Assembly (NCBI GenBank): GCA_014925825.1
Contig: JACGCK010000144.1
Coordinates: 1 to 64,000, forward strand
Length of the DNA: 64,000 nucleotides
Source: Pholiota molesta
Taxonomy: Eukaryota > Basidiomycota > Agaricomycetes > Agaricales > Strophariaceae
Reading direction: 5' to 3'
The position numbers were made by a program, and so were the translations under genes. Numbering within the stretch: the stretch's first letter is position 1; every line of letters starts with the position of its first letter. Positions 37,301 through 49,300 of this stretch are shown piece by piece. The notes under the pieces are model-generated. The model was not told the origin of the DNA. It saw only the letters and a program-made list of their open reading frames with translations, and searched no databases.

Positions 37301-37678
37301 AGGACCCAGACGCCTACTTACAGAATGTCGCGCAGCGATCAATGAACGCCCAAAACCGTCTGATAAGCCGCTCGGTACCCATACTACATCCCTCCAGGCT
37401 CCCGCGTCACGTCGGTAAGATAGTCAAAAACCTTCGATTGATTCAATACCGCGGCCAGAAGATTCTAACTATAATTATGCGCGTAGAGATAACGTGGCCA
37501 GTAATTGTATTGCTTTAGCGTTCTTCTATGTGTTGGACAGACTGATGAATCAATTGTATACATCCTAAAATACAACACAGATGGCATATTCATATTATCG
37601 CCAGCGCGCAAGTCATCTGAGCAGTATGGTATGTGCGCGTGCACCATTACAATTTGCATCGGTGACTTTTCTGTCTTT
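34399..37678. other. Intergenic, no convincing gene
   Basis: The first part (34400-35420) is pyrimidine-rich on the plus strand with a ttcgac array at 34921-34945 and is likely 3' UTR plus spacer of the Zn2Cys6 gene. Small catacata repeats lie at 35692-35712. One unsupported frame is listed at 35981-36457. Confidence 0.35.
35981..36457 (+). CDS. Unsupported open frame with hydrophobic N-terminus
   Basis: 158 codons from an ATG. The N-terminus, MDMQLLLDLSIAIALLLNYV, would be a signal anchor or cleavable signal. The rest has scattered Cys and Pro (AFCGMPPICPYMPPG) and matches no family that I know. The codon pattern does not stand out, so it may be chance. Confidence 0.15.
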   Translation: MDMQLLLDLSIAIALLLNYVLTGLAVQNRLAHRSRERIRVLSSNPHRLPASPMVERSALTTRTIIALGVDSNMFPNPEYPKQNTPYLTYTMCMHYMRRTYRITLNTSQLRAFCGMPPICPYMPPGRLDPGTAKASTLSALIHVRGHKSPCTGPRCLMM

Positions 37679-39131
37679 TCAGATTTCGCGGTACTTGTTG
37701 CGACTGCTTTCGCTTCGGGTAACATGATTCTCTTTCATGGCTATCTCTATATTTACCGCTACCCGTCGGGGAATTGCTATTCCAAGGTCAATCCTTCCTG
37801 CTCCCTTACTTCTAATAGTAGTAATTTCTTTCAATGGTACCGAGCGACCCATCATGTGATGAACCCCACCGGAGGCAATGGCGGAATCAGTGACAATGAA
37901 ACAGGGATCCGCAAGGCGCATATTCCCATGATCGTCTGTCGCTCCTTCTTCTCTGTCTGACTTCTGGCTCTCGTAACTACTCCATCCCCGCGAAGCGTGC
38001 GTCGGGCATGTTGTCTCCAGGTCCTTCTCATTGATGGTGTTTGTTGCGGTCAAGTGGATGAAGGCTTTTTTGCGTCATGCGGGCGCGATTCCATGATCTA
38101 TGATCTTTCATTTTTGTGAGTTTAAGCTGCGTTCCGGGAGGATTGCGAGGGATTTTGTCGAACAGTACTGCCTTTTAGTGAAGTTCGAAACGTTGTTGAA
38201 ATGTCTTGCAAGGTTGTATGGCTTTGTTTTCACGGGCTTTGGTTTTCTCACTTGTTCACGGTACATGTTCACTCGGATATTCCGTTTCAAGAATATCCTG
38301 CTCCTTCAATAATTATTTATCCAGTACTTATAGTCATGTAACTTGGGATGCATGATCCTATATCTGTAGTTTTGGGGCGCACGCACGACATTGGATGGCA
38401 TGCCATGTTGACCGTCTCGATGAACGTGCCTCGCGCGAATAAACAGTAAGAGAAGAGTACCTACGCGCATCGTCCCAACCGTCACAGGACCCAACGTCAT
38501 TCGTTTGACCGTCGGTAATGCGGCTATGCCCAGAACTTCATATATCATCGCGGCGATGAGTACAGGACAAGCGACGGTTCTGATACTTACTGTAAAAATG
38601 ACAAAGTCAAATGAAAAACGAACTTTAGCGACAGCATATGTATCCGCTCCATCCTGCAGTATGGCAGAGCCTAGCGCATCGAGGGTGGCAGGGAATTTCT
38701 CTGTTGAAACAGGAATGCAGGGCGTACCAACTGGTATCAGGGCGACGAAGCCCATTGAAAGACCAACCAAGTCTATCCAAAAAATATTGAACATACAATC
38801 TTGCACGAGCGGAATCGTCGACGTACCTGGATCCGCAGTAAATCTGAGAACGAGGAATCGAAGACGACTGCCAAACTGCCGTGCGGTCCACTTATGACAT
38901 CCTCCCCATGATGCATGGCCCAACGCGAGTCTGCGCACGTCAATGTTCCATCCGGCACACTAAGTACAACCAGGGAAGCATCTATATGGCTCGAGCCGAT
39001 TTATCGAGCACGACAGGGTCTACTCGAGTGTCAAAACACAGTTTATCAAATTCATCAAAAGTAGCAAAGTGAAAACGAACCATTGCACCTTCAGCCAGCG
39101 ACGAGCTTGGGGCATCAGAACTATCGGCCAT
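37679..39131 (-). CDS. Candidate multi-exon gene, unrecognised
   Basis: Several minus-strand pieces read as protein: a possible start at 39131 (MADSSDAPSSSLAEGAMVRF, then FATFDEFDKLCFDTR), an exon-like stretch at 38835-38950 (SGPHGSLAVVFDSSFSDLL) ending at a gtacgt donor, and a later piece at 38472-38530 (ITDGQTNDVGSCDGWDDA) bounded by ag and gtaggt. A 124-codon frame at 37679-38053 (MTATNTINEKDLETTCPTH) could be the last exon. I could not close all phases. The 210-codon frame at 38306-38938 runs straight through these splice sites and is probably not the real product. Confidence 0.22.
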
Positions 39132-39589
39132 CTCTTCCTGTCCGCATACGCTAGTAGTTGTTTGTTATCTGGATGTCCTTGTGGGTAGTACTTAGTGCAT
39201 GTAGGTCTGGATGCACGTAGCGCGAACATTGGGTAAGTTGACAATTGTTCAAGGTGTCGGAAATAACCGGGCCGAATCCCGCGCAACGCGACGCGTCGTC
39301 CCACGCTCTTTGCCCGTGTTCTTCCCAAGTTCTTCCTTGCATTCTTATCGTCATCAGTGTCTACCTGCGGCGAACTCCATCTCACAACCAAATTCCATTG
39401 AACTACTACGATTGCATGGCCCACTGCTAAAGCCATCCAGACGGCTCGCCCATCTCCCTCAGCAACGTACTCTGCATCGTCGAGTGCAAACACAATGTCC
39501 TCGGCCCTTGTCGCCCGCCCCCAACCCGCCCCATCGTACTGCCTGGAAGCCGTTCGCGTATTGCAAATAAGAAAGATCAGGGAAAAGCA

Positions 39590-41250
39590 TCCGAAGCTTC
39601 GACACGTATATGTATTCACCCTCCAGCGTCGACACTATAGCTCTCTGGACCCCGATGGCTCGTGCACATGTGTCGGCGTGCCGCATTGCAGGGGGGAGGG
39701 CGGCGCTGTCCTGGCTGAGGTGCAGATGACTCTTCGAGATTGGGATCTGTGCCGAAACTTTGGGAGTGGTAGTCGATGTTGAGGCCTTCGTCGTTCCTTG
39801 AAGTCATTCCTCGAATCAGCCAATGAATTCAGTCTTATCTTCTTAGATGCGGTCATGCAGGACTGCCATTCTTCTCTGCTCCTCTCTTGACATGTTCCAT
39901 TCCTTGCGCGTTATTTAAGTTTAGCCCTGCACCGACCATTGTGAAAGTACGTTGATAAAAACTTCTACTTTCCTCCCTTCTAACGTCTCCTCTTACAGGC
40001 CTCAAAGCTTCGATTCGAACATGACCCAAGCCCAACCCAAGTCTCCCAGGGCTCTCCTTTTACTTCATGGATCTGCCAACACGCCTATCGCGCCTCTACT
40101 ACGGCCCTCGGTCGTTAAGTACGCGCTTTATTCGGTATCTGAATTATGTCTACAACCGAACCCACTCCTACCAAATGTGACGCCACCATCAACCTCGACA
40201 ACTTGTATCTCCCTTCTGACGCGCTCCTCGCACCTCTCCAGGTCAGCCTAGGGGTAAGGTCGCCAGTTCGCCTTCGTCCAATACCTCGCCGCCCCTGTCT
40301 TTCCCACCAGCTCGCTGAACACCGACGGCTCGTGGATACGCGTAAGCGTCGCTGGATGGCTCTTCTGAGGCGTAGACGACGCCATCGGGAACCGGGACCG
40401 CCGATGTTGAAGTCGCTCCTGAGGTCTGTGCCCTGTTTTCTTCGCTCGCTGAACGTTCGTTGATCCTTGTACCATGAGCAGTACACTGTGGTCGATTGGG
40501 AGGGAGCGATCAAATCCACGACCATACGATATCAGACACTTCACGACGTCCGCTATTCGTTAACATGTAGAACAGTAAAGGTTGTTCTCCAGAGTCAGAA
40601 AACAAAGTCCGACCGCCTCTGGAGCATTGAATGAAAGGGATCCGAATTTGGGAGTTTCGACGCCTGACGGTAAGTCGTTATCCATGTATCATTCACGAAT
40701 TTCGAACCAAAAGACCAAATAGGGAACATTCTCGAATACGAATAGTAGGAGGACGTCGACTGGTGTTTGTTTAGTATCGTGAACACCCGTATCTGCTCTG
40801 CCGTCGTTCCGCTCCACGCCTACGGGCTCTTCAGTATCAGCGTCACTACGATCCAGAACACCACCACCACCACGATCGTCATCGCCCATTTGTGTCCCAT
40901 CGCTGGACACGTCCGCGTATCTATCCCGGACGCCATGGGAGAACGGCCGCCAGTCGATCTCGCGCGTCGTCATCTCCATACCGCGCGGCATTGCTCTGCT
41001 CTGTCCACCCGCTCGCTGGGCCGACGCCCCGTAGATACGGGTCAGCGCCGTTCAGATCAGATGGCACGGTTTGGCTCGCCTGCATTGCGCATGCACTTCG
41101 TCTCCTGTCCGCACGTTCTAGCAGGCGTCGAGGATACGTAATACAGGCGGACTTCGCAGTAAGCTTCCGGCTGACGCGCTCAACAAGCGGTGTATTGGGG
41201 AGGCTGTACGAGCGGAAACGAAACGAGCAATGAAAATGGTATCTGTGACG
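39590..41250 (+). repeat. Degenerate repeat block P, copy 0
   Basis: Parts match the blocks at 52700-54640 and 55150-56740 in the same order: a gcgtgccgcattgcagg-like site, a ttcttagat-cgg motif, a tagc/gacatgttcc-ctc motif, and a gtcgacgacgcc-type site near 40374. The end near 41100-41160 (cacgttctagcag, aggcggactt) matches 61265-61310. An F-box gene follows about 1 kb downstream, as it does after block P2. Confidence 0.5.
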
Positions 41251-42286
41251 ATATATCACATTAGGACTAGTAGACCGCCTGGGATTATCTTAAGTCGAGA
41301 GGTCTTACCGGAAATATATAACATGTATCGAATAATCATGTGTCGAATAATTACAGCAATAGCAGCCTTGTAATAATCAATATTCGTTCCATATCCAGCT
41401 TGACAAGAACATACGAAGCAACCGGAATGTGAGAAGTCAGTAACAAACAGCCCTTCTGGTGGTGCCACTGACGTTCATCCGAATATCGACCAGCACTGTG
41501 CAGAGCCCTCCGCCGTCTAAATTATTTATCATTCGAAGTCGTCATTGTGTCTCGCAACGGATGTAATTTGTTCGTAGAGTACAAGCCCAGATGCTGATAT
41601 ATTTCTTACCATTGTTAGCTCGAACGGACCAATTTGTAGAGGCCGAAAGGTGGGCCTTTCGAGAGGGCCCAAGGAGACGTTCACAGTGAGACGTGGTCGT
41701 CGGTTGTGTCCACAAACAGGGCACTCCTGGACTTCGTTCCCGAGTTCACCGCCAATGAGTTGCTCGTTGCGTAATTGGATGCAGTGTGTTGAAGCTCTAG
41801 TAATAAATACAAAAAGTCTCGGCCTGAAGAAGGACTACCATTGGTCAATTAATGGGAGCGTGCATACTTTGACGCGGTAACAAGTGTGAGAAAGTGCGAA
41901 TTTGGGGAGAGCATGCCTAATTCATGCATTGTTGAGAGTCTTTTACCCCACTCTCTCTTGCCCTGCAGGTCTCTGCAGGCGTCTGATCATCCAGTAGTGA
42001 ACGACCGATATTCGGCGATGTATTCATTCCTACTTCATTGGCTCAGAAAAGCTTCGGCCTGTAGACAATCATGAGATTCGGAGATTGCCAAACGATCCAA
42101 GTTCACCTTTCGAAACGTGGCGATGTGGCGAGGTTGCGAGGGCATCTTTGGGGCGCGGAGGTGCGGAATCATTTCCCTTTCGTAGTTCGTATTACCAAAG
42201 TTCCCCCAGATATAGACCTCCCAACTCAAGGTGCAGCACTGAGTGCTCCGCCCCAAACACTGCCGCCAACGTGTTCGTCGCTCCCA

Positions 42287-43300
42287 ATGGCCTCCATCAA
42301 CTTTCCACATTTTCCCGACGCCATTCTTGCTGCTATATTCACATTTTTCTGTGGAGACGAACCTGCGCTTCTACCATTGCGGACGACAGACAGGCGCGGG
42401 ATTCTCAGTCGTGTCGACCCGAGATGGGCTATCATTCTCGAATCTACGAGCGCCCTATGGACCGATATTCTCTTCACATCTCCTCCTTCTCTTACCCTCC
42501 TACCTGGCGACCTCTTGGATGACTTTTACACATGTACAGGGAGAAGCGGGAACAACTTGGTGACCATCGCTTTCGACATGGGTCCCCATGATTGGAAGTT
42601 CAGCATCCTTTATTATATCATCCTCCCCAACATTGGCCGCATTCGAAAATTGACCTGTCTCATTCACACCAACAACGACATCTCCGCATTCCTCAAGATC
42701 CCGCAAGGCCAATTTCGCGCCCTAGAATCCATTGAGGTAGCTTTCGTCAACACGTGGGACGAGCCCATTTCCTGGTTCGAGTTGGACACCTGCCTCCAAT
42801 TCACTGCGTTGCGGACAGTGCCTCATTTGCGCGATGTTACAATGCACTTATTCAACGGACTACACCCTATTGACCTTCGCCTCCCATGGGAGCAACTGAC
42901 CTCCGTTGACCTGGCGTCTGTGGCAATGACACCGGAAGTGTTCGTCAAAATCATTCGCCATGGAGCACGACGGCTTGAGGAAGGTTACTTCCAGGTTCGA
43001 TTCAGCATGCTCCTCAGCCCACAGAGAGTCCTCTCTCGGACCACAATTACCATGCACAGGCTGACGACGCTCAAGCTGCGCCTCATGTACCCCAGCAATG
43101 ACGGCAGACTCTTCTCGCTCCTCCGGTTCCCCGCTCTGCGCAGCCTCTCAATCAAGATGTTCGACAAAAGACAACATTGGGATGTGGCAATATATACCCG
43201 CCTCCTCCGGGCTTCGAACGATGGACAGCGCGATGGCGGACAGCACGGTGATGGACAGCGCGACGACGGACAGTTCACGATGGCCCACGCCTGCTGGTGA
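42287..43300 (+). CDS. F-box-like protein, C-terminally altered
   Basis: An SCF-type substrate adaptor of the expanded basidiomycete F-box/LRR-like family; such proteins bind Skp1 through the F-box and select targets for ubiquitination. The start MASINFPHFPDAILAAIFTF matches the F-box beginning. An upstream in-frame ATG at 42071 would add 72 residues that do not look like the family. The WRKL-like core is weak here (DPRWAIILESTSALWTDILF). The middle has leucine-rich segments (LRDVTMHLFNGLHPIDLRL, LTTLKLRLMYPSNDGRLF, FPALRSLSIKMFD). After about residue 305 the sequence turns into a short Asp-Gly-Gln repeat and ends, leaving 337 residues against about 490 in the two paralogs at 57.5 and 59.4 kb. 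The C-terminal third is therefore missing or out of frame. Confidence 0.75.
   Translation: MASINFPHFPDAILAAIFTFFCGDEPALLPLRTTDRRGILSRVDPRWAIILESTSALWTDILFTSPPSLTLLPGDLLDDFYTCTGRSGNNLVTIAFDMGPHDWKFSILYYIILPNIGRIRKLTCLIHTNNDISAFLKIPQGQFRALESIEVAFVNTWDEPISWFELDTCLQFTALRTVPHLRDVTMHLFNGLHPIDLRLPWEQLTSVDLASVAMTPEVFVKIIRHGARRLEEGYFQVRFSMLLSPQRVLSRTTITMHRLTTLKLRLMYPSNDGRLFSLLRFPALRSLSIKMFDKRQHWDVAIYTRLLRASNDGQRDGGQHGDGQRDDGQFTMAHACW
43223..43277 (+). repeat. Short coding tandem repeat in the F-box gene
   Basis: About two units of a 27-nt motif (gatggacagcgcgatggcgg and a variant) encode Asp-Gly-Gln-Arg. It marks the place where the protein departs from its family. Confidence 0.55.
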
Positions 43301-43539
43301 TGGCGGGTATTTGCACTGTGCTACGTCGACGACCGCCGTCATCGCCCACCTGCAGCAAAACCGGCACCCACTCCAGGTCAATCACCCCAGGTCACCCACC
43401 CGCATTTTTTTGACAACCGAACATTACAGGAGCCAGCGGTACGGCCTCTACCGCCTCCAATTTATGCGTCTACCTGGTCGCCTCGCCTTCAACACTGCGG
43501 CCGCCGGCCACCTGTGCCAGTGCCTTACAGTGGCTACGA

Positions 43540-44317
43540 GATGTATCGGCAGCGGCGGCGGCGGCGGGGGCATGGGCGTCGCGAAGATGAAGGAGGGCCC
43601 GGGCGGGATTCTGGCGTCGCCGGCGAGTGTGAATGGGCAGGGTGGCGAGGGGAAGAAGGACGGGATGAAGGATGGGGGTGAGTGTGCGCGTTGGAGCGGC
43701 GGTGCGCGGCGTCGTCGTCGTCTGCTGTGTGTTGTTTTTTTTTTTTTCCCTTTCTGTCTTTCTTTCTCTCTCTATTCTTTTCCTTGGATCGCGTTCGTGG
43801 CTATTTGGTTCTTTACTATATATTTTCGCAGGATTCTCCACATTCCCTCGCCCATTTCCACCCCCGTATCTCCGCCCTCATCCAATTGCCCTCGCCTGCC
43901 ATAAAGTCGCTACGCCTGCTGTACGTCGCTATCGATTTCAGTTCTGTCGCACATCCTAGCTCTAGACTATCTGTATTCGTAAATCACCGCCCGCCAAAAA
44001 TACACTGTTTTATCTTTTAGTTTTCTTTTGGCGTCGTACGCCGCGGAAAACCCTAGTTTGTCGCCTGTCTGCCGATATACGTATATATTTAAATGCTCTG
44101 AATATTTATAGGCGGACCCCTGGCGCAATATAGCTCTCGCGTCCTCGACAACGCTGAACTGGTGCGTGCACAGATTCTTGGAGGAGATGTGCTCGCTAAT
44201 TGCGCGCTTCTTGGCGGCATTGGTGCAGGGCTCGTTGAATGGCTAGCGCCGCACGAGCGGTCTTCCTGGGCGTCGTCGGCGGACCTCGACGTGAGGGCTC
44301 GAGCGTCATTTTCGTGA
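43540..44317 (+). CDS. Candidate 3' exons of an unrecognised gene beside arm 2
   Basis: A Gly-rich frame with GVAKMKEGPGGILASPASVN ends at a good donor (gtgagt at 43679). Acceptor-like sites follow at 43833 (ttcgcag) and at 44110 (atttatag). The last piece, 44112-44317, reads GPLAQYSSRVLDNAELVRAQ, then ILGGDVLANCALLGGIGAGL and VEWLAPHERSSWASSADLD before a stop, which looks like a real C-terminus. I do not recognise the family and could not join it securely to upstream exons. It ends 460 bp before the inverted-duplication junction. Confidence 0.25.
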
Positions 44318-44800
44318 TAGTGGACGGCCTCGGATAAGTCGAAGTGGTGGTGGATGGAGATGCCGATGTCGTCGTTGTCGGTAACCGAGCCTGAGGGGAC
44401 GTTGGATTACATTGCATCAGCTGCCGGTCCGTGCGTGAGAAGCGGCTGCGGCCCGCATCTTGGGCGCCGAATTTATGTCGCACGCCTTGGAGATACAACG
44501 ACGCCAGTCCCTTCGCACCAACCGCTTTCACTACTTCAATGAAGCAATACGTCCAACGCGCACGCCTACGCTTGCCTTAGTTGCTCCAAAACTCTCGCAT
44601 TTGCCGGAACACTAGCCGCGCAAACCCAAGTCGAACACGAGCGTAAGGTTGTCGACGCTCGTCTGGACAGTACACTGACGAGACTGTGTAAGCAGGGCCA
44701 CGGCTGATGAGGATGGCGCCACCCAGACCACGCCGCCCGTTGGTGAGTGGTACGCGAGGTGCTGGAAGCACCCGCCCGGACCAGGCTGATCAGCCTGCAG

Positions 44801-46349
44801 GGACTCTCCACGCGCAGACGCCGAGCGCAGACTCAACGTCATCGACCTCGCCCTCGACCAGGACACCCACCAGCACATGTCCCTCCGCGTGCACATGTCG
44901 TCCCCGTTCGTCTCTCCCGCTCCCTACCTCTCCCGCCAAGTTAACGAGCCCCCATTCGACAGCCGCCGCTTTGACCGCTCCCGCCACCGCCCCGCCCCCC
45001 ATCGCCACCCTCGCACAGCCAGACCACTCACCCTCGCCCTCAGTGGTTTCCCAGGACCGCTCCTCCAATTCCACGCCCCACATCCGCGCACGCCGCCGAT
45101 GCCCCCGCCCCCGAACGTCTACTACCACCCGCACGACGCCCAGATGATGGCCGCCTCCGCCCCGCGCCAGCCCGCGCACTTCAGCTCGCGCCAGGAGCCG
45201 CTCAACGCGCACGCCTACGCCATGTACGCCGCGCCCCCACACCCGTTCGACCCGCAGCGCTACGACCCGCACCCGCACCACGCGCCGCACGAGCGCCACG
45301 CGTACCCCGTGCCCCGGGGCTCGCGGGGCACGGCGGCTTCCCCGTGCAGGGCATGCACGAGCCGTACGGCCGCCAGCAGTACCCCGGCGGCGGCGGCGGC
45401 GGCGGCGGGCCGCCCCCGTCGCGGTCGTGCACACCGACGACGCGGCGACGAAGCTCACGGACGGCATCCGCCGCCGCTGCTTCAACTGCTGCACCACGGA
45501 CACGAGCACCTGGCGCCGGTCGAATTTGAGCCCGGGCAAAGTCGTACGTCGCCCCCCTGTTCTCCATTCCGCCCCCGCTAACGCCTCCCCCCCCTAGCTC
45601 TGCAACAAATGCGGCCTCTTCGAGCGCACGCACTCGCGCCCGCGCCCGGACCAGTTCCCGCACAAGCGCGGCCCGCTCGCCGCGTCCACTCTGCGCGGGC
45701 GCACCCCGCCCGGCCTCTCCTCCCACCCCTCTTCCCAGCACCCTCTCCCACCATCACAGGGCCGCAGCACAACGGCAGCGGCCAGCACCACCTGCCCCCG
45801 ATCAGCGTCGGCGGCGCGGGCGGGAGCCACCCGTACCAGTACCACCACTCCGGCATCCCGCCCCTGGGGCAGCACCCCGACTACCAGGGGCAGCACCCCC
45901 AGCAGGGGCAGCACCCGCTGCCGGGCTGGGAGCTGGCATAACACGAGCGCGTCGTCGAGCGGGGGGGCGTCGAGCGCCACCGCCGGGCCCAGCGGCCAGA
46001 CGGAGGTGGGGGGAATGGAGGGGGTGGGGGATCGCATACGGGGAGCAACAGCGCTGCGGGGTCGGCGCATGGGACGCCGCAGCTGCAGAGCCGGCGCCCA
46101 CGATAGAGGCGTCGCCGCGCCTCCCCTCCGCCACCACCAGCACAACCGCCACCTCGAGCGCCACCACCTCGAATGCGAGTGCGAATTCAGGAGGGCAAGG
46201 TACGACGACGGCCTGCGAGCAACGCCGCGGTCTCAGCGAAGGAGGAGGGCGCGAGTCCGCCGCTGGCGCGCGGCGGCGGCGGCGGGCAGGCGCAGGCGCA
46301 GGCGCCGCTGGGGAAGGGCGACGCGGCGACGCCCGAGCGGGATGCTTAG
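44801..46349 (+). pseudogene. Truncated, frame-broken GATA factor copy (arm 2)
   Basis: Paralogous to the gene at 4189-5861. Homology begins inside intron 1, so exon 1 is missing; the retained acceptor is followed by exon 2 at 44801. Frames upstream of the acceptor give no phase-compatible ATG, although MSLRVHMSSP at 44877 could still start translation. The zinc finger is conserved on both sides of a 54 bp intron (45544-45597). One-base changes shift the frame near 45087 and 45315, net indels occur at about 45705-45775, a deletion at about 45920 brings in a stop at 45939, and another change near 46097 brings in a TAG. The original terminal codons survive at 46338-46349. Most changes are private to this copy, so it is probably decaying. 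Confidence 0.82.
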
Positions 46350-49300
46350 ACCCCCCGCGCCCGCGCCCATCAAAAAATACGCATCCAGAGACTCACCGCT
46401 GTATATCCCCGTCGTCTGCATCCTCACCAGTAATCTTTACCTGCTGCTTCTATACGCATTGCTTGCTCCTATAAACCCCGCTTATTATTACGCTGCTACT
46501 GCTACCTATCTCTCTGCCTAGTTTTATGCTTTAGTACATATACGCCTGACAGCTGAATCGAATCTCTTGTCCTGTTTATCTGTTTATATCGCTGTAGCCC
46601 TTTCCGTGTTGTTGTGCGAGTTGGTGTGTGATGCTGTCTGTCTGTTGCTGAACTGTTTTTTTGTTTCGTTTTCGTTTCTTTTTCCCTTGACGTTTTTGGG
46701 GTGCGAGTGCGATCCTTCTTTGTCGGCGCAGATCAGGCCCGAGGGGGTTGGTGTGCGTTATATTCTGCGTATGACACCTCCTTCTTCTGCTATATTTCTA
46801 TGTATTTATTTGCTATTGAACCATTCCTTGTTTTCCTCGTACATACGCAATCCATCCCTCTCGCAGCTTCAGCTTCGATGTCCAGTTCAGTTTCTTTTCT
46901 TTCCGTGGCATGTAGCTATCTATGTACATATTTAATATTTATTCGACCTGTCCTATCTGTCTGTCTGTCTTGTCTGTCTGCTGTCCGTCTGTCCGTCCTG
47001 TCTGTCGCCCTGTCTTTCTCTGTGGGCGTCCTCTCGGGCGCCCACCTATCTATGTATGCTATCGCGCCTCCAGTGCCACCCACTTCCATTGTTCCAAGCG
47101 CGACCCGTGGATGGGCGGGTGATGCTGCTTCTAATGCCCTGCTTCCTGTGCAGTCGCTCTGGCCAGCCTCCGCGGGCGTCCTTCGTTCATTCATTTAGCG
47201 GTGTGGTGGTGTCAGCCGGCGTCGTCATCGCGTGACGGTTCCGAGTGGAGGCTGTCGGTGAGTCAGTCTCGGTCTGTCAGTCAGTCTGTAAGTCTGTCCG
47301 TGGGCGTATGTATGCGGATACATGGGGGCGCTTTTCGGTGCACTTTCGCTCGATGCGCCGAGTGCTGGACACACTCAGGCGCCCATTATCATCAGCCTGC
47401 GAATTGAATTGGGATGTGATAGGAATGCCGGGGTGTGGCGGCTGCTGCTGTCTCGTCGTAAGTAACAGCCTCGAATGCAGGCTTCACCGCAATCATGTCC
47501 GTGCTATCAGTATCAGTATCACAGTATCGCCCATCACCCACATCCCTCGGAGAGCGATCGCATCATATCATCCATCCGCGCTTCTTCCTTCTCTTCTCCG
47601 CCCCATCGCAAGTGTCAGCGAATACTGCAGTGCAGTGCCAGTGATATGGATGGCATCTTTTGATTCTTTTCGAGGCTAAGAAGGCGCGCGCGAGAATCAC
47701 GAATCACGAATCATTTCCAAGGCGTTAAGCCCTCTCGTTCGATCATGATGCACATTCGAAGGGTGCTGGGGCGGAGAAGGCTGGGAGAGATAGAAGCGAG
47801 GCCGCTTATCAGTGCGCAGAACGCCAGTGGTGGGTGTTACAAAGAATTTGTGCGGTACTTCTGTAATGTATACCATGGATCCGTGGCCTGAGCAAGGATG
47901 GTTATTTTATTTTTCGTTGCGCAATTTTCTTAGTGCTGCAGGCAGTGCTGGTGTTTTTCTGATTTGTGATTTATGTTAGTTTTTTTTTTTGGCGCCGGCT
48001 TTCGTCACCTTACCCCCGCTGTTCGACCATGATGGGCCAGAGAAGGATGGAGTAGAAGCGAGGCTTATCACTGCGCAGGCTCGGACGCATCAGTTGACCG
48101 AGTGCGAGAGCGACAAATTTGTATTTTGCTTCTGTGGCGTATCAATGGATTGGGGACTTGCATTTTCTTATTTTATTTTCGTTGGGCATTTTTCAGTAGT
48201 ACTATCTTGTCCTCTTCCTCATCTTCTAGCAGTGATCAGATGCGCATTTATTAACCGCACCGTTATTCATGGAGGAGGTTCCAACTCCACAAGTGCGTTT
48301 TTAGCTATGCCAATAATATATAGATTCACAGTTGAAAATCGTCTCTAACGACGCCGCATGAGACCGCCCTGCTCTTCCGACCCCACTCACCTTCCGACAG
48401 CCAGTCCATCTAATTACATACACACACACCACGTACTAAGTAAGTAGTAGCACTGCGCAGCGCACGGTTCTAGGACCCATCTATCCTCGCACTCAGCGGT
48501 AACGTTCTAATACGTGTCGCGTCGCGGCCGCACCGTACACGTTCCCCTTCCGCATGACGCAGCACACTTTTTTTGCACACCGCGTCCCCCCGCACTCCAT
48601 GCACTCCAGCCAGGGGAACGTTTGTGAGCAGATAGGGTAGATACGTACGTAGGTGTGCGGAGCGCCAGGGTCCGATAACTAAACAGGCCCTTCGCCCGCG
48701 CGCGGCGCGTGCTTGTAGGCCCCACCGGCTCCTAGGAGGTCGGCTCTCCGGTGTGGCACGTTTGCGTCAGCCCTCACGCCATCCTGCGCCTTCGCGAGCC
48801 TTCGACGCTTCGCGAGCCATGCCCTGCTGGGCCTGGGTCAGCCGTGCCGCCGTCCGTTGCCGCTCAGAACGCGAAATGAGACGCCCAATGGCCATGCACC
48901 TGCCCATGCAGATATGTTTCCGCCCGGTGCATGTGCGTGCAGCATGCCACCCCCGCAGGCCGTCCTCATACCCCGATGCGATTCTGAATCCCTGCCAAGC
49001 GAAAGACCCACCGCGCCCCTGTGTTCGCGGAGTACGTTATCAGACATTATCCCATGATTGAATTTGATCGAAGGCAGGCAGAGGCAGGCGCGCTCGCTTT
49101 GGAATCGCGCAGGTGATGGATCAACTGCTGGAGGCTGATAACCGTGCCATCAGTGGGGGGCCAGTTGATCCGCCGAGGAGGGGCATAATGGCATTGACCC
49201 GAACGCTGTTTGGCGAGGGTCCGGGTTGATGGCAAGGCTTGGTATGGCACTGGGCAGGGATCAGCCATCACGCCCACCGAGCGTGGGAGGCGACGGACGG

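Noticed and set aside
38306..38938. 210-codon hydrophobic minus-strand frame
   Set aside because: Crosses several good donor and acceptor sites, and neighbouring frames read more like protein between them.
5805..44777. The interval between the arms as a giant mobile element
   Set aside because: No captain-type recombinase at an edge, no target duplication visible, and ordinary genes inside; the only YR gene belongs to the retrotransposon.
44790..45539. 249-codon frame opposite the arm 2 GATA gene
   Set aside because: GC-rich antisense shadow of exon 2; rich in Arg, Gly and Val with no domain.
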